Under the pieces are notes generated by a model. It made no database searches. It was not told the origin of the DNA and saw nothing but the letters and a program-made list of their open reading frames with translations. A stretch of 64,000 bases of DNA from Candidatus Promineifilum breve (lineage in GTDB: Bacteria; Chloroflexota; Anaerolineae; Promineifilales; Promineifilaceae). Of the stretch, positions 51,059 to 60,174 are shown piece after piece (position 1 is the first letter of the stretch; the number at the start of each line of letters is the position of its first letter). Where the stretch lies: contig NZ_LN890655.1 in the NCBI RefSeq assembly GCF_900066015.1, positions 3,264,726 through 3,328,725 on the forward strand, given 5' to 3'. The position numbers and the translations under genes were made by a program.

Positions 51059-52466
51059 ATTTCTGACCAATCTGGCGACGTTCGCCCTGGCCCTCGTCCT
51101 GGCGTTCTTCATCTGGATGTCGGCTTCCGAGGCCCAGGACCCGATCCGCACCCGCTTTCTGGAGATCCCCATCGCCTACGTCGGCCTGCCCGACGGGGCG
51201 GCGCTGGTCAATCCCGACCCGCGCGAGACGGTGCAAATCCGCCTGGAAGGGCCGGATTCGGTCTTGCAGGCCCAAAACCCCGAGGACTTCACGGCCACGG
51301 TCGATCTGAGCCAGGCCCCCTCGGGCGAAGAGACGTCGCTGCCCATCAACGTCACCGCCCTGCGGCCGGGGGCGACCATCTCCTTCATCACCCCGGAGGA
51401 GGTCGACGTCTTGCTGGAACAGGAAGTGACCTACCAGGTGCCGGTCGAACTGGAGTTTCGCGGCTCGGTGGCCCGCGGCCATACACAGAACGAGCCGCTC
51501 ATCGAGCCGCCGGCCATCCGCGTCAGTGGCCCGGAGAGCCGGGTCAGCCAGCTCAACTTCGCCCTGGTGACCGTCTTCCTGAACAACACCGCGGCCACCC
51601 TGGTCGAGACCTCGGTGCCCATCTTCTATGACCAGTCAGGCCGCGTCGCCAGCGTCACCGGGCTGGACGTCAGCCACGACGAAGTGACCGTCACCGTCCC
51701 GGTCGAGGAGTCGGCCGGCTTCGCCGACAAGCTGATCACCGTGACCTGGACGGGCGACCCGGCCCCCGGCTATCGCCTGCTCAGCGTGACGGCCGATCCG
51801 CCCAGCGTCCTGGTCGAGGGCCGCCCGGCGCAGGTCAACCAGTTAGCCAGCGTCACGACCGAGCCGATCGACATCAACGGGCTGACGGAGTCCTTCTCGC
51901 AGGCGGCCGTGCTGACCCTGCCGCAGGGCATCACCATCGACCCGGAGCAGACGGTGACGGTCAACATCCAGATCGAGCCGATCCTGACCACGTCCACGTT
52001 CAACCGGATGCCCGACCCGCGCGGCCTGCGCGCCGGCTATGAGGCCGTGGTCGAGCCGGAGCAGGTGCGGGTCATCCTCTTCGGGCCGCTGCCGGTGCTC
52101 GACGCGCTGGCCGAGAATGACGTTCGCGTTATACTCGACCTCTTCGGGCTGGAGCCGGGCACGTATTCAATCGTGCCCGACGTGGACGTGCCCGACCGGG
52201 GCATCGAAATTCGCTCGGTGCTGCCGTCGGCGGTCACGGTGACCATCCAGGAAGCGGAAGAGGCCACGCCGGAGGCGGACGGTGGTGGGGCCTTGGTGGC
52301 GACTGCGCCGGCGGCCATCGAGCCGGCGACCACAGCCCGCACGATTACCACCGCCTCGAATTCCACGCCGGGCCGCGCCACCCCGGCGATTTGTTATCTA
52401 ATGGTGTCCGGCATCACATCGGCCGGATTACAAGAAATCTGCATTGAGAGGCACACGCCCAAATGA
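51042..52466 (+). CDS. cdaR: CdaR/YbbR-domain regulator of CdaA
   Basis: A 474-residue protein with one N-terminal membrane helix (FALALVLAFFIWMSASEAQD) and several extracytoplasmic YbbR repeats (EIPIAYVGLPDGAAL, VPVELEFRGSVARGH, ITVTWTGDPAPGYRLLSVTA), followed by a Thr/Ala-rich C-terminus. YbbR proteins bind and modulate CdaA. GTG start; it overlaps cdaA by 17 nt and der by 4 nt (ATGA), so the three are translationally coupled. The last 40 residues or so are low-complexity and may be poorly conserved. Confidence 0.9.
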   Translation: MNRAREFLTNLATFALALVLAFFIWMSASEAQDPIRTRFLEIPIAYVGLPDGAALVNPDPRETVQIRLEGPDSVLQAQNPEDFTATVDLSQAPSGEETSLPINVTALRPGATISFITPEEVDVLLEQEVTYQVPVELEFRGSVARGHTQNEPLIEPPAIRVSGPESRVSQLNFALVTVFLNNTAATLVETSVPIFYDQSGRVASVTGLDVSHDEVTVTVPVEESAGFADKLITVTWTGDPAPGYRLLSVTADPPSVLVEGRPAQVNQLASVTTEPIDINGLTESFSQAAVLTLPQGITIDPEQTVTVNIQIEPILTTSTFNRMPDPRGLRAGYEAVVEPEQVRVILFGPLPVLDALAENDVRVILDLFGLEPGTYSIVPDVDVPDRGIEIRSVLPSAVTVTIQEAEEATPEADGGGALVATAPAAIEPATTARTITTASNSTPGRATPAICYLMVSGITSAGLQEICIERHTPK

Positions 52467-53830
52467 GTCGTAAAGCAATCGTGGCCTTCGTCGGCCGCCC
52501 CAACGTCGGCAAATCGACGCTGTTCAATCGCATCATCGGCCGCCGCCTGGCCGTCGTCTCCGACGTGGCCGGCACCACCCGCGACCGGCTCTACGCCGAT
52601 GCCGAGTGGGGCGGCGTGGCCTTCACCGTCGTCGACACCGGCGGCATCGAGCTGACCGAGGGCCACAACACGGCCCCCCTGTCCGAGGATTCGGAGCAGT
52701 TCCTGCCGCTCATTCGCCAACAGGCAGCCGTGGCGATGGAAGACGCCGACGTCATCGTCCTCGTGGTCGATGGGCAAGCGGGCATCACCACCGCCGACCG
52801 CGAGGTGGCGGCCATCCTGCGCCAGACGAAGAAACCGGTCGTCATCGCCGCCAACAAGCTGGAATCGAGCAAGCTGTGGGATACGGCCTACGAGTTCTAC
52901 GAACTGGGCCTGGGCGAGGTCATCGCCGTGTCGGCCCTGCACGGCTCCGGCACGGGCGACCTGCTCGACGCCATCGTCGACGGCTTGCCGCCCTTCGACC
53001 CGGCCGACGACGTGGAAGACCAGTCGATCCGCATCGCCATTCTGGGCCGGCCCAACGTCGGCAAATCGACGCTGCTCAACAAGATGGTCGGCGAGGAGCG
53101 GGTCATCGTCAGCCCCATCGCCGGGACGACGCGCGACGCCATCGACGAGAAGCTGCGCTGGCACGGCCAGGATTTCACCATCATCGACACGGCCGGCATC
53201 CGGCGGCGGGGCAAGATCGACCAGGGCATCGAGAAATACAGCGTGCTGCGGGCCATCAAGACCCTGCGCCGGGCCGACGTGGCCCTGCTGCTCATCGACG
53301 GCGAGGAGGGCATCACCTCCCAGGACGCCCACATCGGCGGCATGTTGACCGATGAGAACGTCGGCGTCATCGTGCTGGTCAACAAGTGGGACGTGGTGGA
53401 GAAAGACAGCCACACCATGCCCGAATACGAGAAGAAGGTGCGCGACGACTTGAACTTTCTGGCCTATGCGCCGCTGTTGTTCATCTCGGCCGAGACCGGC
53501 CAACGGGTCAACAAAATCCTGGGCGCGGTCATGGAAGTCCAGGCCGCCCGCCACCACCGCCTGTCCACGGGCCAACTCAACGATCTGCTGCGCGACATCG
53601 TGGTCCACCACCCGCCGCCGACCAAAGCCGGCACGCAACTCAAGTTCTACTACGCCACCCAGGTGGCCCTGGCTCCGCCGACGTTCGTGTTCTTCGTCAA
53701 CCGGCCGGAGATGGTCCACTTCGGCTACCAGCGCTACATCGAGAACCGGCTGCGCGAGCGCTACCCGTTCACCGGCACGCCGGTGCGGCTCATCTTCCGT
53801 GGCCGGGGCGACAATCCCGACAAACCTTAA
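52463..53830 (+). CDS. der: Ribosome-assembly GTPase Der (EngA)
   Basis: A 455-residue protein with two tandem GTPase domains, each with G1 GRPNVGKST (about 10-18 and 194-202), G3 (DTGGI; DTAGI) and G4 (NKLE; NKWD), and a C-terminal KH-like domain (GTQLKFYYATQVALAPPTFVFFVN). Der helps 50S subunit maturation. It overlaps cdaR by 4 nt, linking c-di-AMP synthesis and ribosome assembly in one operon. Its stop overlaps the convergent GT4 gene by 4 nt. Confidence 0.96.
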   Translation: MSRKAIVAFVGRPNVGKSTLFNRIIGRRLAVVSDVAGTTRDRLYADAEWGGVAFTVVDTGGIELTEGHNTAPLSEDSEQFLPLIRQQAAVAMEDADVIVLVVDGQAGITTADREVAAILRQTKKPVVIAANKLESSKLWDTAYEFYELGLGEVIAVSALHGSGTGDLLDAIVDGLPPFDPADDVEDQSIRIAILGRPNVGKSTLLNKMVGEERVIVSPIAGTTRDAIDEKLRWHGQDFTIIDTAGIRRRGKIDQGIEKYSVLRAIKTLRRADVALLLIDGEEGITSQDAHIGGMLTDENVGVIVLVNKWDVVEKDSHTMPEYEKKVRDDLNFLAYAPLLFISAETGQRVNKILGAVMEVQAARHHRLSTGQLNDLLRDIVVHHPPPTKAGTQLKFYYATQVALAPPTFVFFVNRPEMVHFGYQRYIENRLRERYPFTGTPVRLIFRGRGDNPDKP

Positions 53831-55002
53831 TCGCCGCCGGCTTCCCACATCGCCAGTAACGCGATCAGTGCCTCTTTCATCTGCCGGCCGATCTGAGGGA
53901 TGCTGTTGCCGGCCAGATAGCGGGCGTGGCCGGCGGCGGCGATGCGTTCGCGCCAGGCCGGGTCATTCTTCAATTCGCATAGCCCATCGGCCAACGCCTG
54001 CGGGTTATTGCGCTCGACGAGAACCACTTCCTGCCGGTCGGCCAGCGCGGCGCGGATGGTCGGCGAGTCGCCGGAGATGACCGGCCGGCCCATCGCCAGC
54101 CCCTCCCAGACCTTGTTCTGCACGGTGAATTGCGCCTGGCGCGTGGTGCCGAAGACGCCCAGGCAGACGTGGGCCTGGGCCAGACTATCGAGCAGTTCGT
54201 CCTGGCTGACAAAACCGTGGAAGGTGACGTTGGGCAGGGCCAGTTCGGCCGCGCGGCCCATGACGCGCTCCTTCTCCGGCCCGCTGCCGTAGAAATGGAA
54301 GCGCACGTCGGGGTCATCGCGCAGCCGGTCGGCGGCGTCGATGATCACGTCCATGCCGTGCGACGGCAGGTAGCCGCCGTGGTAGGTGACGCGAAAGTGA
54401 TCGTCCGGCGGTTGCAGCGGGCGGGGGTGGAAGACCGTCTCGTCCGCGCCGTGGGGCACGTAGCGGAAGCGCTCCAGCGGCAATTTGTATTTTTGGGCGA
54501 TGTAGCCGCCATATGCGGGGTTTTCGGCGATGAGCAGATCGGGCCGGCGCAGGCCGCCCCGTTCCAATTGGAAGATGAGGCGGCCGGTGGTGGGATGCGT
54601 CGCCGTCAGGCCCCGCTCCTCGGCCACCAGGTGCAGCGACATGAGGATGTCGAGGGCCACCGGCCGGCCGCGGCCGTGGGCCAGGCGGCGGCCCAGATAG
54701 GCGTCGAACTGGCCGGGGTAGCCGATGAGCATGACGTCGTAGGGTGGGGTGTGGCGGTGCGCCCGGATGAGTTGGGTATAGGCCCCGGCCACGCGCCGCC
54801 AGAAGGCCGGCCGCCGCCAGCCGCCGCTGGCCTGGGCCACGCGATCTTCAATCCCCTGCCACAGCGTCACGTGGCAGACCTGCACGACCACGTCGGGCTG
54901 GGCCTGTAGCCCCTTCAGCACGATCTGATTGCGCGTGTAGCCCGCGCGATAGGCGCCGAAGTAGCAGACGCGCAGAGGATTTTCGGGGGAAAAACGAACC
55001 AT
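53827..55002 (-). CDS. Family 4 glycosyltransferase
   Basis: A 391-residue GT-B fold enzyme. The C-terminal domain has VTYHGGYLPSHGMDVIIDAA, FHFYGSGPEKERV, NVTFHGFVSQDELLDSLAQAHVCLGVFG and KVWEGLAMGRPVISGDSPTIR, the retaining GT4 donor-binding pattern with the E-x7-E-like site partly kept. The N-terminus (LRVCYFGAYRAGYTRNQIV) suits an acceptor domain. Role in cell-surface glycan synthesis is probable; sugar and acceptor unknown. It stands alone on the minus strand, divergent from the SDR-like gene. Confidence 0.85.
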   Translation of the reverse strand: MVRFSPENPLRVCYFGAYRAGYTRNQIVLKGLQAQPDVVVQVCHVTLWQGIEDRVAQASGGWRRPAFWRRVAGAYTQLIRAHRHTPPYDVMLIGYPGQFDAYLGRRLAHGRGRPVALDILMSLHLVAEERGLTATHPTTGRLIFQLERGGLRRPDLLIAENPAYGGYIAQKYKLPLERFRYVPHGADETVFHPRPLQPPDDHFRVTYHGGYLPSHGMDVIIDAADRLRDDPDVRFHFYGSGPEKERVMGRAAELALPNVTFHGFVSQDELLDSLAQAHVCLGVFGTTRQAQFTVQNKVWEGLAMGRPVISGDSPTIRAALADRQEVVLVERNNPQALADGLCELKNDPAWRERIAAAGHARYLAGNSIPQIGRQMKEALIALLAMWEAGGD

Positions 55003-55049
55003 GACCGGCGATTATAGCAGCGGGCGGGCGGCGCAGTACAATTAGGCGC

Positions 55050-55913
55050 ATGATTTTCGTCACCGGGGCCACGGGCTTCATCGGGCGGGCGCTCGGCCGC
55101 GCCCTAGACGGCGGCGGCCACACCTGGCGGCCCTATAGCGGCCGGCTGAACGAGCCGGAGAAGCTGCGCGCCGAGCTGGAAGGGGTCGAGACGGTCATCC
55201 ATCTGGCCGGGGCCGAGGCGCGCGGCAGCAACCGGCTGTTGCTCCACGTCGACGTCGAGGGCACGCAGCGGCTCATCGAGGAAGCGCGGCGGGCGGGCGT
55301 CGGCCGGCTCGTCGTGCCCAGCCGGCTCAATGCCGACCCCCATTCGATGCACCCCCTGCTGCGGGCCAAGGGCGAGGTGGAGCGGCTGGTGCGGCAGGGG
55401 GGCATCCCCTACACGATCCTGCGTACGGCGACACTGTTCGGCCGCGACGACCGGTTCAGCGAAATTATCTATAGCCTGGCGCTGTGGTCGTGGCCGTTGG
55501 CCTGGGTGCCGGGCGGCGGCAAGACGCCGATGCAGCCGCTGTGGGTCGAAGATTACATCCATTGCCTGATCCACTCCCTGAACCGGCCCGATGTGGTCAA
55601 CCGAACCCTGACGCTTGGCGGGGGCGATTTGATCAACTACCGCCAGATCGTGCAAACCATCCTCCACGTCACCGGCCAGAAGCGATTGCTGTTTCCGCTG
55701 CCCCTGACGCCCTCGCGGCGGGTGGCGCGGCTGTTGCTGGGCTGGTGGTATTGGCCGCCGGTCAGCCGCTACTTCACCGACCGCCTCTTCATGCCCGACG
55801 TGACCGATCAGGACGGCGTGCAGCGCCTGTTCGGCTTCCGCCCGGCGCGCTTTGGGGAAACGATTACGTATCTCAACCGGCCGGGCTTGCGGTGGCGGCT
55901 GTTTCGGCATTAG
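55050..55913 (+). CDS. NAD(P)-binding SDR-like protein (NDUFA9/NmrA-type)
   Basis: A 287-residue atypical short-chain dehydrogenase with the N-terminal GATGFIGRAL Rossmann motif (5-14), VIHLAGAEARG, the KGEVERLVRQGGIPYTILR region and a C-terminal hydrophobic stretch (RRVARLLLGWWYWPPVSRYF). The active-site YxxxK of classical SDRs is missing, as in the complex I NDUFA9-like/NmrA group that bind cofactor and may act as epimerase-like or structural proteins. Substrate unknown. Confidence 0.82.
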   Translation: MIFVTGATGFIGRALGRALDGGGHTWRPYSGRLNEPEKLRAELEGVETVIHLAGAEARGSNRLLLHVDVEGTQRLIEEARRAGVGRLVVPSRLNADPHSMHPLLRAKGEVERLVRQGGIPYTILRTATLFGRDDRFSEIIYSLALWSWPLAWVPGGGKTPMQPLWVEDYIHCLIHSLNRPDVVNRTLTLGGGDLINYRQIVQTILHVTGQKRLLFPLPLTPSRRVARLLLGWWYWPPVSRYFTDRLFMPDVTDQDGVQRLFGFRPARFGETITYLNRPGLRWRLFRH

Positions 55914-55996
55914 CGCCGGTTGACATCAGACCGCGAAGGGGCAAATATGGTATACTGTTCATCGAAGCGCTTGCCCATGCGCCTCAGGAGTCAACT

Positions 55997-56701
55997 ATGA
56001 CCACGAAAGAGATTGACGCGCCGACCAGGGAGCCAACCTTGCCGTTGCGCATGAGCTACGAAGCGTATCTCGACTGGTGCGACGAAGATACCCATGCCGA
56101 ATGGGTTGACGGTGAGGTAATCGTTCACATGCCGCCTTTTGACGTTCATCAACTTGTTCTGAACTACCTGAATCACTTGCTAGATCTATACGTTATTCAG
56201 CTGGATCTCGGAAAAGTGTTTATTGCTCCCTTCGAGATGCGCCTTCAGACCGAAAATAGCGCCCGCCAGCCGGATATTTTCGTCGTCATCGGCGAGAACC
56301 AAAAGCACCTCAGCCGCGAACGAATGGATGGCCCGGCCGATCTGGTGGTCGAGATCATCTCTCGCGACAGCGTCCGCCGCGACCGGCACGACAAATTCCA
56401 GGAATATCGCCGGGCCGGCGTGCGCGAATATTGGGTTATCGACCCGCGTCCCGGCCGAAACCGCGCCGATTTTTACCGGCTGGACGCGACGGGTGAGTAC
56501 GAACTATATGCGACGGAAGACGATGAGCGAGTCGAGTCGGCGACCATCCCCGGCTTCTGGCTGCGCCCGGCCTGGTTGTGGCCCACCAGCCGCATGCCTT
56601 TGCTGGATGCCTTCTACGAAATTCGCGGTCTCACGGCCGAACAGACGGCCGAAATCCGCAAAATGCTGGGCACGAGTGGCGAGGCTGATTCAGCCGCCTA
56701 G
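55997..56701 (+). CDS. Uma2-family (DUF820) putative restriction-type endonuclease
   Basis: A 234-residue PD-(D/E)XK-fold protein. Family marks: EAYLDWCDEDTHAEWVDGEVI, RQPDIFVVI (catalytic Asp), PADLVVEIISRDSVRRDRHDKFQEYRRAGVREYWVIDP (Glu and following residues). ATG 55997 has SD AGGAG; the open frame extends upstream but only as a shadow of the SDR gene. Uma2 proteins are very numerous in cyanobacteria and Chloroflexota; their function is unsettled. It overlaps mutY by 12 nt tail to tail. Confidence 0.88.
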   Translation: MTTKEIDAPTREPTLPLRMSYEAYLDWCDEDTHAEWVDGEVIVHMPPFDVHQLVLNYLNHLLDLYVIQLDLGKVFIAPFEMRLQTENSARQPDIFVVIGENQKHLSRERMDGPADLVVEIISRDSVRRDRHDKFQEYRRAGVREYWVIDPRPGRNRADFYRLDATGEYELYATEDDERVESATIPGFWLRPAWLWPTSRMPLLDAFYEIRGLTAEQTAEIRKMLGTSGEADSAA

Positions 56702-57784
56702 CTCCAACCGCAGTTGCCCGATGATTTTCCGGTTCGTCACGGCGAAAGCGTAGCGCTCTACGTCGTCGAGCGTCACCCAGGCGTGGTCGGCCACGGCCAG
56801 ATGTTGCGGTTCGCCGCCGTTGTAGGCGGCGTGGAAGGCGTGGACGGTGATGCGAAAATGGGTGAAGGCGTGGGCCACGGCGAGCACGAAGGCTCCCGGC
56901 TCGACCGCCAGCCCCAACTCCTCGCGAATCTCGCGCCGCAGCGCCTCCGGCATCGTCTCGCCCGGCTCGACCTTGCCGCCGGGGAATTCCCACAACCCGC
57001 CGAGCAGCCCGGCCGCCGGTCGCTGGGTGATGAGAAACCGACCTGTCCGCGTTGGCCCGCCGTCTTGCCAGATGACGGCCGCCACCACGTCATGGTGGGG
57101 TGTGGCGCGGCGCGCCGGGCGCACTGGCCGCTCCAACTGCGTGCCCCGCCGCCGGGCCAGGCAGAGCGCGTTCAGCGGACAGATGAGGCAATGCGGCGCT
57201 TGCGGCGTACAGATCTGCTGGCCCAGTTCCATGAGGGCCTCATTGAAGTCGCCGGGGCGCGTGGCGGGCAGGGCGGCCGCGGCCAGCGCCCAGAATTCGC
57301 GCTGCGCGGCCGGCTGCGTAATGTCCCGGTCGATGTCGAATAACCGGCTGAGGACGCGGATGACGTTGCCGTCCACGGCCGGCGCGGCCACGGCGAAGGC
57401 GATGGAGGCGATGGCCCCGGCGGTGTAGCGGCCGATGCCCGGCAGCTTCAACAATTCGTCCACGCCGCCGGGCAGACGGCCGCCATGCTCCTCGACAACG
57501 ACCCGTGCCGCGGCATGGAGATTGCGCGCCCGGCTGTAATAGCCCAACCCTTCCCAAACCTTCAACACCTCATCGAGCGTGGCGCCGGCCAATGCTTCGA
57601 CCGTCGGGAAGCGGGCCATCCACCGCTCATAGTAAGGCAATACGGCGGCGATCTGCGTCTGCTGCAGCATGATCTCCGCCACCCAGACGGCATACGGCTC
57701 TTTCGTCCGCCGCCAGGGCAGGTCGGCGTGGCCGGCGTCCCACCAGGCGAGGAGGGGGGTGGGTAGGTCGGTGGGGTTGAGCAT
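56690..57784 (-). CDS. mutY: A/G-specific adenine glycosylase MutY
   Basis: DNA repair enzyme removing adenine opposite 8-oxoguanine, 364 residues. It has the catalytic Glu region EIMLQQTQ, HhH motif LPGIGRYTAGAIAS, catalytic Asp in VDGNVIRVLSR, the [4Fe-4S] cysteines CTPQAPHCLICPLNALC and a C-terminal NUDIX-like domain whose box GGKVEPGETMPEALRREIREELGL is intact. The intact NUDIX box is unusual in MutY, where it normally serves only 8-oxoG recognition. A G-rich repeat lies directly upstream. Confidence 0.94.
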   Translation of the reverse strand: MLNPTDLPTPLLAWWDAGHADLPWRRTKEPYAVWVAEIMLQQTQIAAVLPYYERWMARFPTVEALAGATLDEVLKVWEGLGYYSRARNLHAAARVVVEEHGGRLPGGVDELLKLPGIGRYTAGAIASIAFAVAAPAVDGNVIRVLSRLFDIDRDITQPAAQREFWALAAAALPATRPGDFNEALMELGQQICTPQAPHCLICPLNALCLARRRGTQLERPVRPARRATPHHDVVAAVIWQDGGPTRTGRFLITQRPAAGLLGGLWEFPGGKVEPGETMPEALRREIREELGLAVEPGAFVLAVAHAFTHFRITVHAFHAAYNGGEPQHLAVADHAWVTLDDVERYAFAVTNRKIIGQLRLELGG

Positions 57785-57793
57785 GATTGGTTG

Positions 57794-57894
57794 GCAGGGG
57801 GGCGGGGGAGCAGGGGAGCAGGGGGGCGGGGGAGCGGGGGAGCTTATTGGCGCGATCTTTCACCCCTGCTCCCCTGCCCCCCTGCTCCCCCGCT
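57794..57894. repeat. G-rich inverted repeat (GGGGGAGCAGGGG units)
   Basis: A run of GGGGGAGCAGGGGAGCAGGG-type units (57794-57842) faces the complementary CCCCTGCTCCCCTGCCCCCC block (57861-57894). It can form a long hairpin and, on either strand, G-quadruplexes. It fills the gap between the MBL gene end and the mutY start. Confidence 0.8.
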
Positions 57895-57898
57895 TTCT

Positions 57899-58906
57899 TC
57901 ATCCCCTTACATACAGCACGACAGGATGACTCGTGCGCTCGATCTCTTCCAGGTTGGCGGCCATCAGTTCGCCGCGCTGATGCAGGTATTCGACGTGCGC
58001 GCCTGCCTCCTCCAGGGCCAGCAGGATGTGGTAGCTATCGACGCGGCCGAACAGGTCGCGGCTGATTTCGGCGATTGATTTCGGCTCGCGGCAGATCTCC
58101 ATGACCCGCGCCAGCCGTTCGTCGTGGGCCTGGCGGATGACGCCGATGCGCCCGGCCACGTCGGCAATCGGCTCTTCGTGGCCGCCCAGCCCCAGCGTGA
58201 AGCCCGACAGATTGGCAATCTTGTCCAGCGAATTGAGGTAATGGCTGAGGCCCATGTGGTGGGTGATGCTCTCCGGGGCCTGGTGGGGGGTGATGCGCGA
58301 CAGGACGTGGTCGGCCGTCAGCAGCACGTCGTCCACGTGCAGGCAGACCTGGCCGGGGCAGTGGCCGGGCACGTGGTAGACGCCGATGTCGCCCACCGCC
58401 GGCCGCCCTTCCTCCAGCAGAAAATCGACCGGCGTCGAACGGTAGTAGGTCTTGGCGAAAAGGTAGACGCTCATGAGCACTTCGCGCTGCTCGGCCGAGA
58501 CGCCCGCGCCTTCCAGAAACGTCTCCAGCCGCCGGAAGGCGAAGACGACCCGCTCCTCGTGGTTCGACAGGACGCGCCGGTCGAGGATGTGGATGCCGAC
58601 GGGGGCGGCCGTATAGCGGCGCACGAAATTCAGGCCGCCGAAGTGGTCGATGTGGCCGTGGGTGATCAGGATCGTGCCGACGTCGGCCAGCGTGAAGGCA
58701 CAGCCGAACGTTTCTTGCAAGCCGGCAAACCCGGCCAGCAGGTCGGCGTTGGGCTGCTCCATGCCCGACCCGCAATCGACCAGGATGGGCCGGTCGCCGT
58801 CGTCGATGACGTAGATGTTATTGACCAATGTCGGAAACGACCGCACGGGAAACGAATAAATGATCCGCCCGTTGCCGGTCTGAAAACGTTGCGGGGCTTT
58901 CATCAT
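57899..58906 (-). CDS. MBL-fold metallo-hydrolase
   Basis: A 335-residue metallo-beta-lactamase-fold hydrolase with the metal motif THGHIDHFGG (HxHxDH), later ligands in VPGHCPGQVCLHV and LLTADHVLSRI, and a C-terminal helical domain with a winged-helix-like part (SIAEISRDLFGRVDSYHILLALEEAGAHVEYL) as in LACTB2-like enzymes. Its ATG overlaps the kynU stop by 1 nt (TGATG), so it is the third gene of the kyn operon. It may act on a kynurenine-pathway or CoA-type metabolite; the substrate is not evident. Confidence 0.87.
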   Translation of the reverse strand: MMKAPQRFQTGNGRIIYSFPVRSFPTLVNNIYVIDDGDRPILVDCGSGMEQPNADLLAGFAGLQETFGCAFTLADVGTILITHGHIDHFGGLNFVRRYTAAPVGIHILDRRVLSNHEERVVFAFRRLETFLEGAGVSAEQREVLMSVYLFAKTYYRSTPVDFLLEEGRPAVGDIGVYHVPGHCPGQVCLHVDDVLLTADHVLSRITPHQAPESITHHMGLSHYLNSLDKIANLSGFTLGLGGHEEPIADVAGRIGVIRQAHDERLARVMEICREPKSIAEISRDLFGRVDSYHILLALEEAGAHVEYLHQRGELMAANLEEIERTSHPVVLYVRG

Positions 58907-60174
58907 CAGGTCACTCGCAGGTCGGCCGCGTCATGCCGTTCGTAGAGGCGTTCGACGACCACGCGGCGCAATCGTTCGACGGCCTCATATAGCTCGCTAA
59001 ATGTAGTGTAGAGCGGCGCAATCCCCAGGCGGATGTTATCGGGCCGCCGGAAGTCGGGCAAGACATTGACGTCGCGGATGAGGGCCAGATTGATCCGCAA
59101 CCCTTCCTCGTGGCCGAGGGAGATGTGGGAGCCGCGCCGGGCCGGGTCGCGCGGCGAATTGAGGCGGAATCCGAGCGATGCCAGGCGCTCATCATAGAGG
59201 GCCAGCAGGTATTCGCTGAGCCGCACCGAACGGGCGCGCACCTCGGCCATGCCCGCCTCCAGCAGCAACTCGACGCCCGGCTCCACGGCCGCCAGCGACA
59301 GGATGGGCGGCGTGCCGCTGAGGAAGCGCTGCCGTCCGGCGGCCGGGGCGTAGTCGAGGGCGAAATCGAACGGATCGCGTTGGCCGATCCAGCCGCTGAT
59401 CGGGTTGTCGAGCGCCCCCTGCAAGTCGCCGCGCACGTAGAGGAAAGCCGGCGCGCCCGGCCCGCCGTTGAGATATTTGTAGGTGCAGCCGACGGCCAGA
59501 TCAGCCGCCGCGCCGTGCAGGTCGACCAACACCGAGCCGGCCGAGTGGCTGAGGTCCCACAGCGCCAGCGCCCCGGCGCGGTGGGCGGCGGCGGTGATGG
59601 TCGCCATGTCGTAGACGTAGCCGCTCTTGAAGACGGTGTGGGACAGCGACACCAGCGCCGTGTCATCGTTGATGGCGGCGCAAATCGCCTCGGCCGGGCC
59701 GTGGATGCCGTCGGCCGCGGGGATGACGCGCACACGCCGCCCGGTCAGCGCTGCCGCGCTCTGCAAGATGTAGAGGTCGGACGGAAAATTGAGATCGTCG
59801 GTCAGGATCGTTTGCCGGTCGGGCCGGGCGGCCAGTGCCGCCAGGGTTAGCTTGTAGAGATTGACCGAGGTCGAATCGGCCAGGATGACCTCGCCCTCGG
59901 CCGCGCCGACGAGCCGGGCGATCTTGTCGCCAATGCGCCCGGCGGCCTCGAACCAGCCCTCGCCCCAACTGCGCACGAGGCGTTGCCCCCACTCGCGTTG
60001 GATCACCTCGTCCAGGCGGGCGACCGTGGCCCGCGGCAGGCGGCCGAGCGAGTTGCCGTCCAGGTAGATCAGGTCGGGGTCGTCGATGACGAACCGCTCG
60101 CGGAAGGCGGTTAGCGGATCGGCGGCGTCTAGCTGACGCGCGGCCGCCAGGCTGAAGGACGCAGCCACGCTCAT
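58906..60174 (-). CDS. kynU: Kynureninase
   Basis: PLP-dependent enzyme cleaving kynurenine to anthranilate and alanine, 422 residues. IYLDGNSLGRLPRAT opens the fold; SWGEGWFEAAGRIGDKIARL and LSHTVFKSGYVYDM are family segments; the PLP lysine lies in GCTYKYLNGGPGAPAFLYV. The C-terminus ends in the usual small domain (DNIRLGIAPLYTTFSELYEAVERLR). The start overlaps the kynB stop by 4 nt (ATGA). Tryptophan 2,3-dioxygenase is not in the window. Confidence 0.95.
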   Translation of the reverse strand: MSVAASFSLAAARQLDAADPLTAFRERFVIDDPDLIYLDGNSLGRLPRATVARLDEVIQREWGQRLVRSWGEGWFEAAGRIGDKIARLVGAAEGEVILADSTSVNLYKLTLAALAARPDRQTILTDDLNFPSDLYILQSAAALTGRRVRVIPAADGIHGPAEAICAAINDDTALVSLSHTVFKSGYVYDMATITAAAHRAGALALWDLSHSAGSVLVDLHGAAADLAVGCTYKYLNGGPGAPAFLYVRGDLQGALDNPISGWIGQRDPFDFALDYAPAAGRQRFLSGTPPILSLAAVEPGVELLLEAGMAEVRARSVRLSEYLLALYDERLASLGFRLNSPRDPARRGSHISLGHEEGLRINLALIRDVNVLPDFRRPDNIRLGIAPLYTTFSELYEAVERLRRVVVERLYERHDAADLRVT

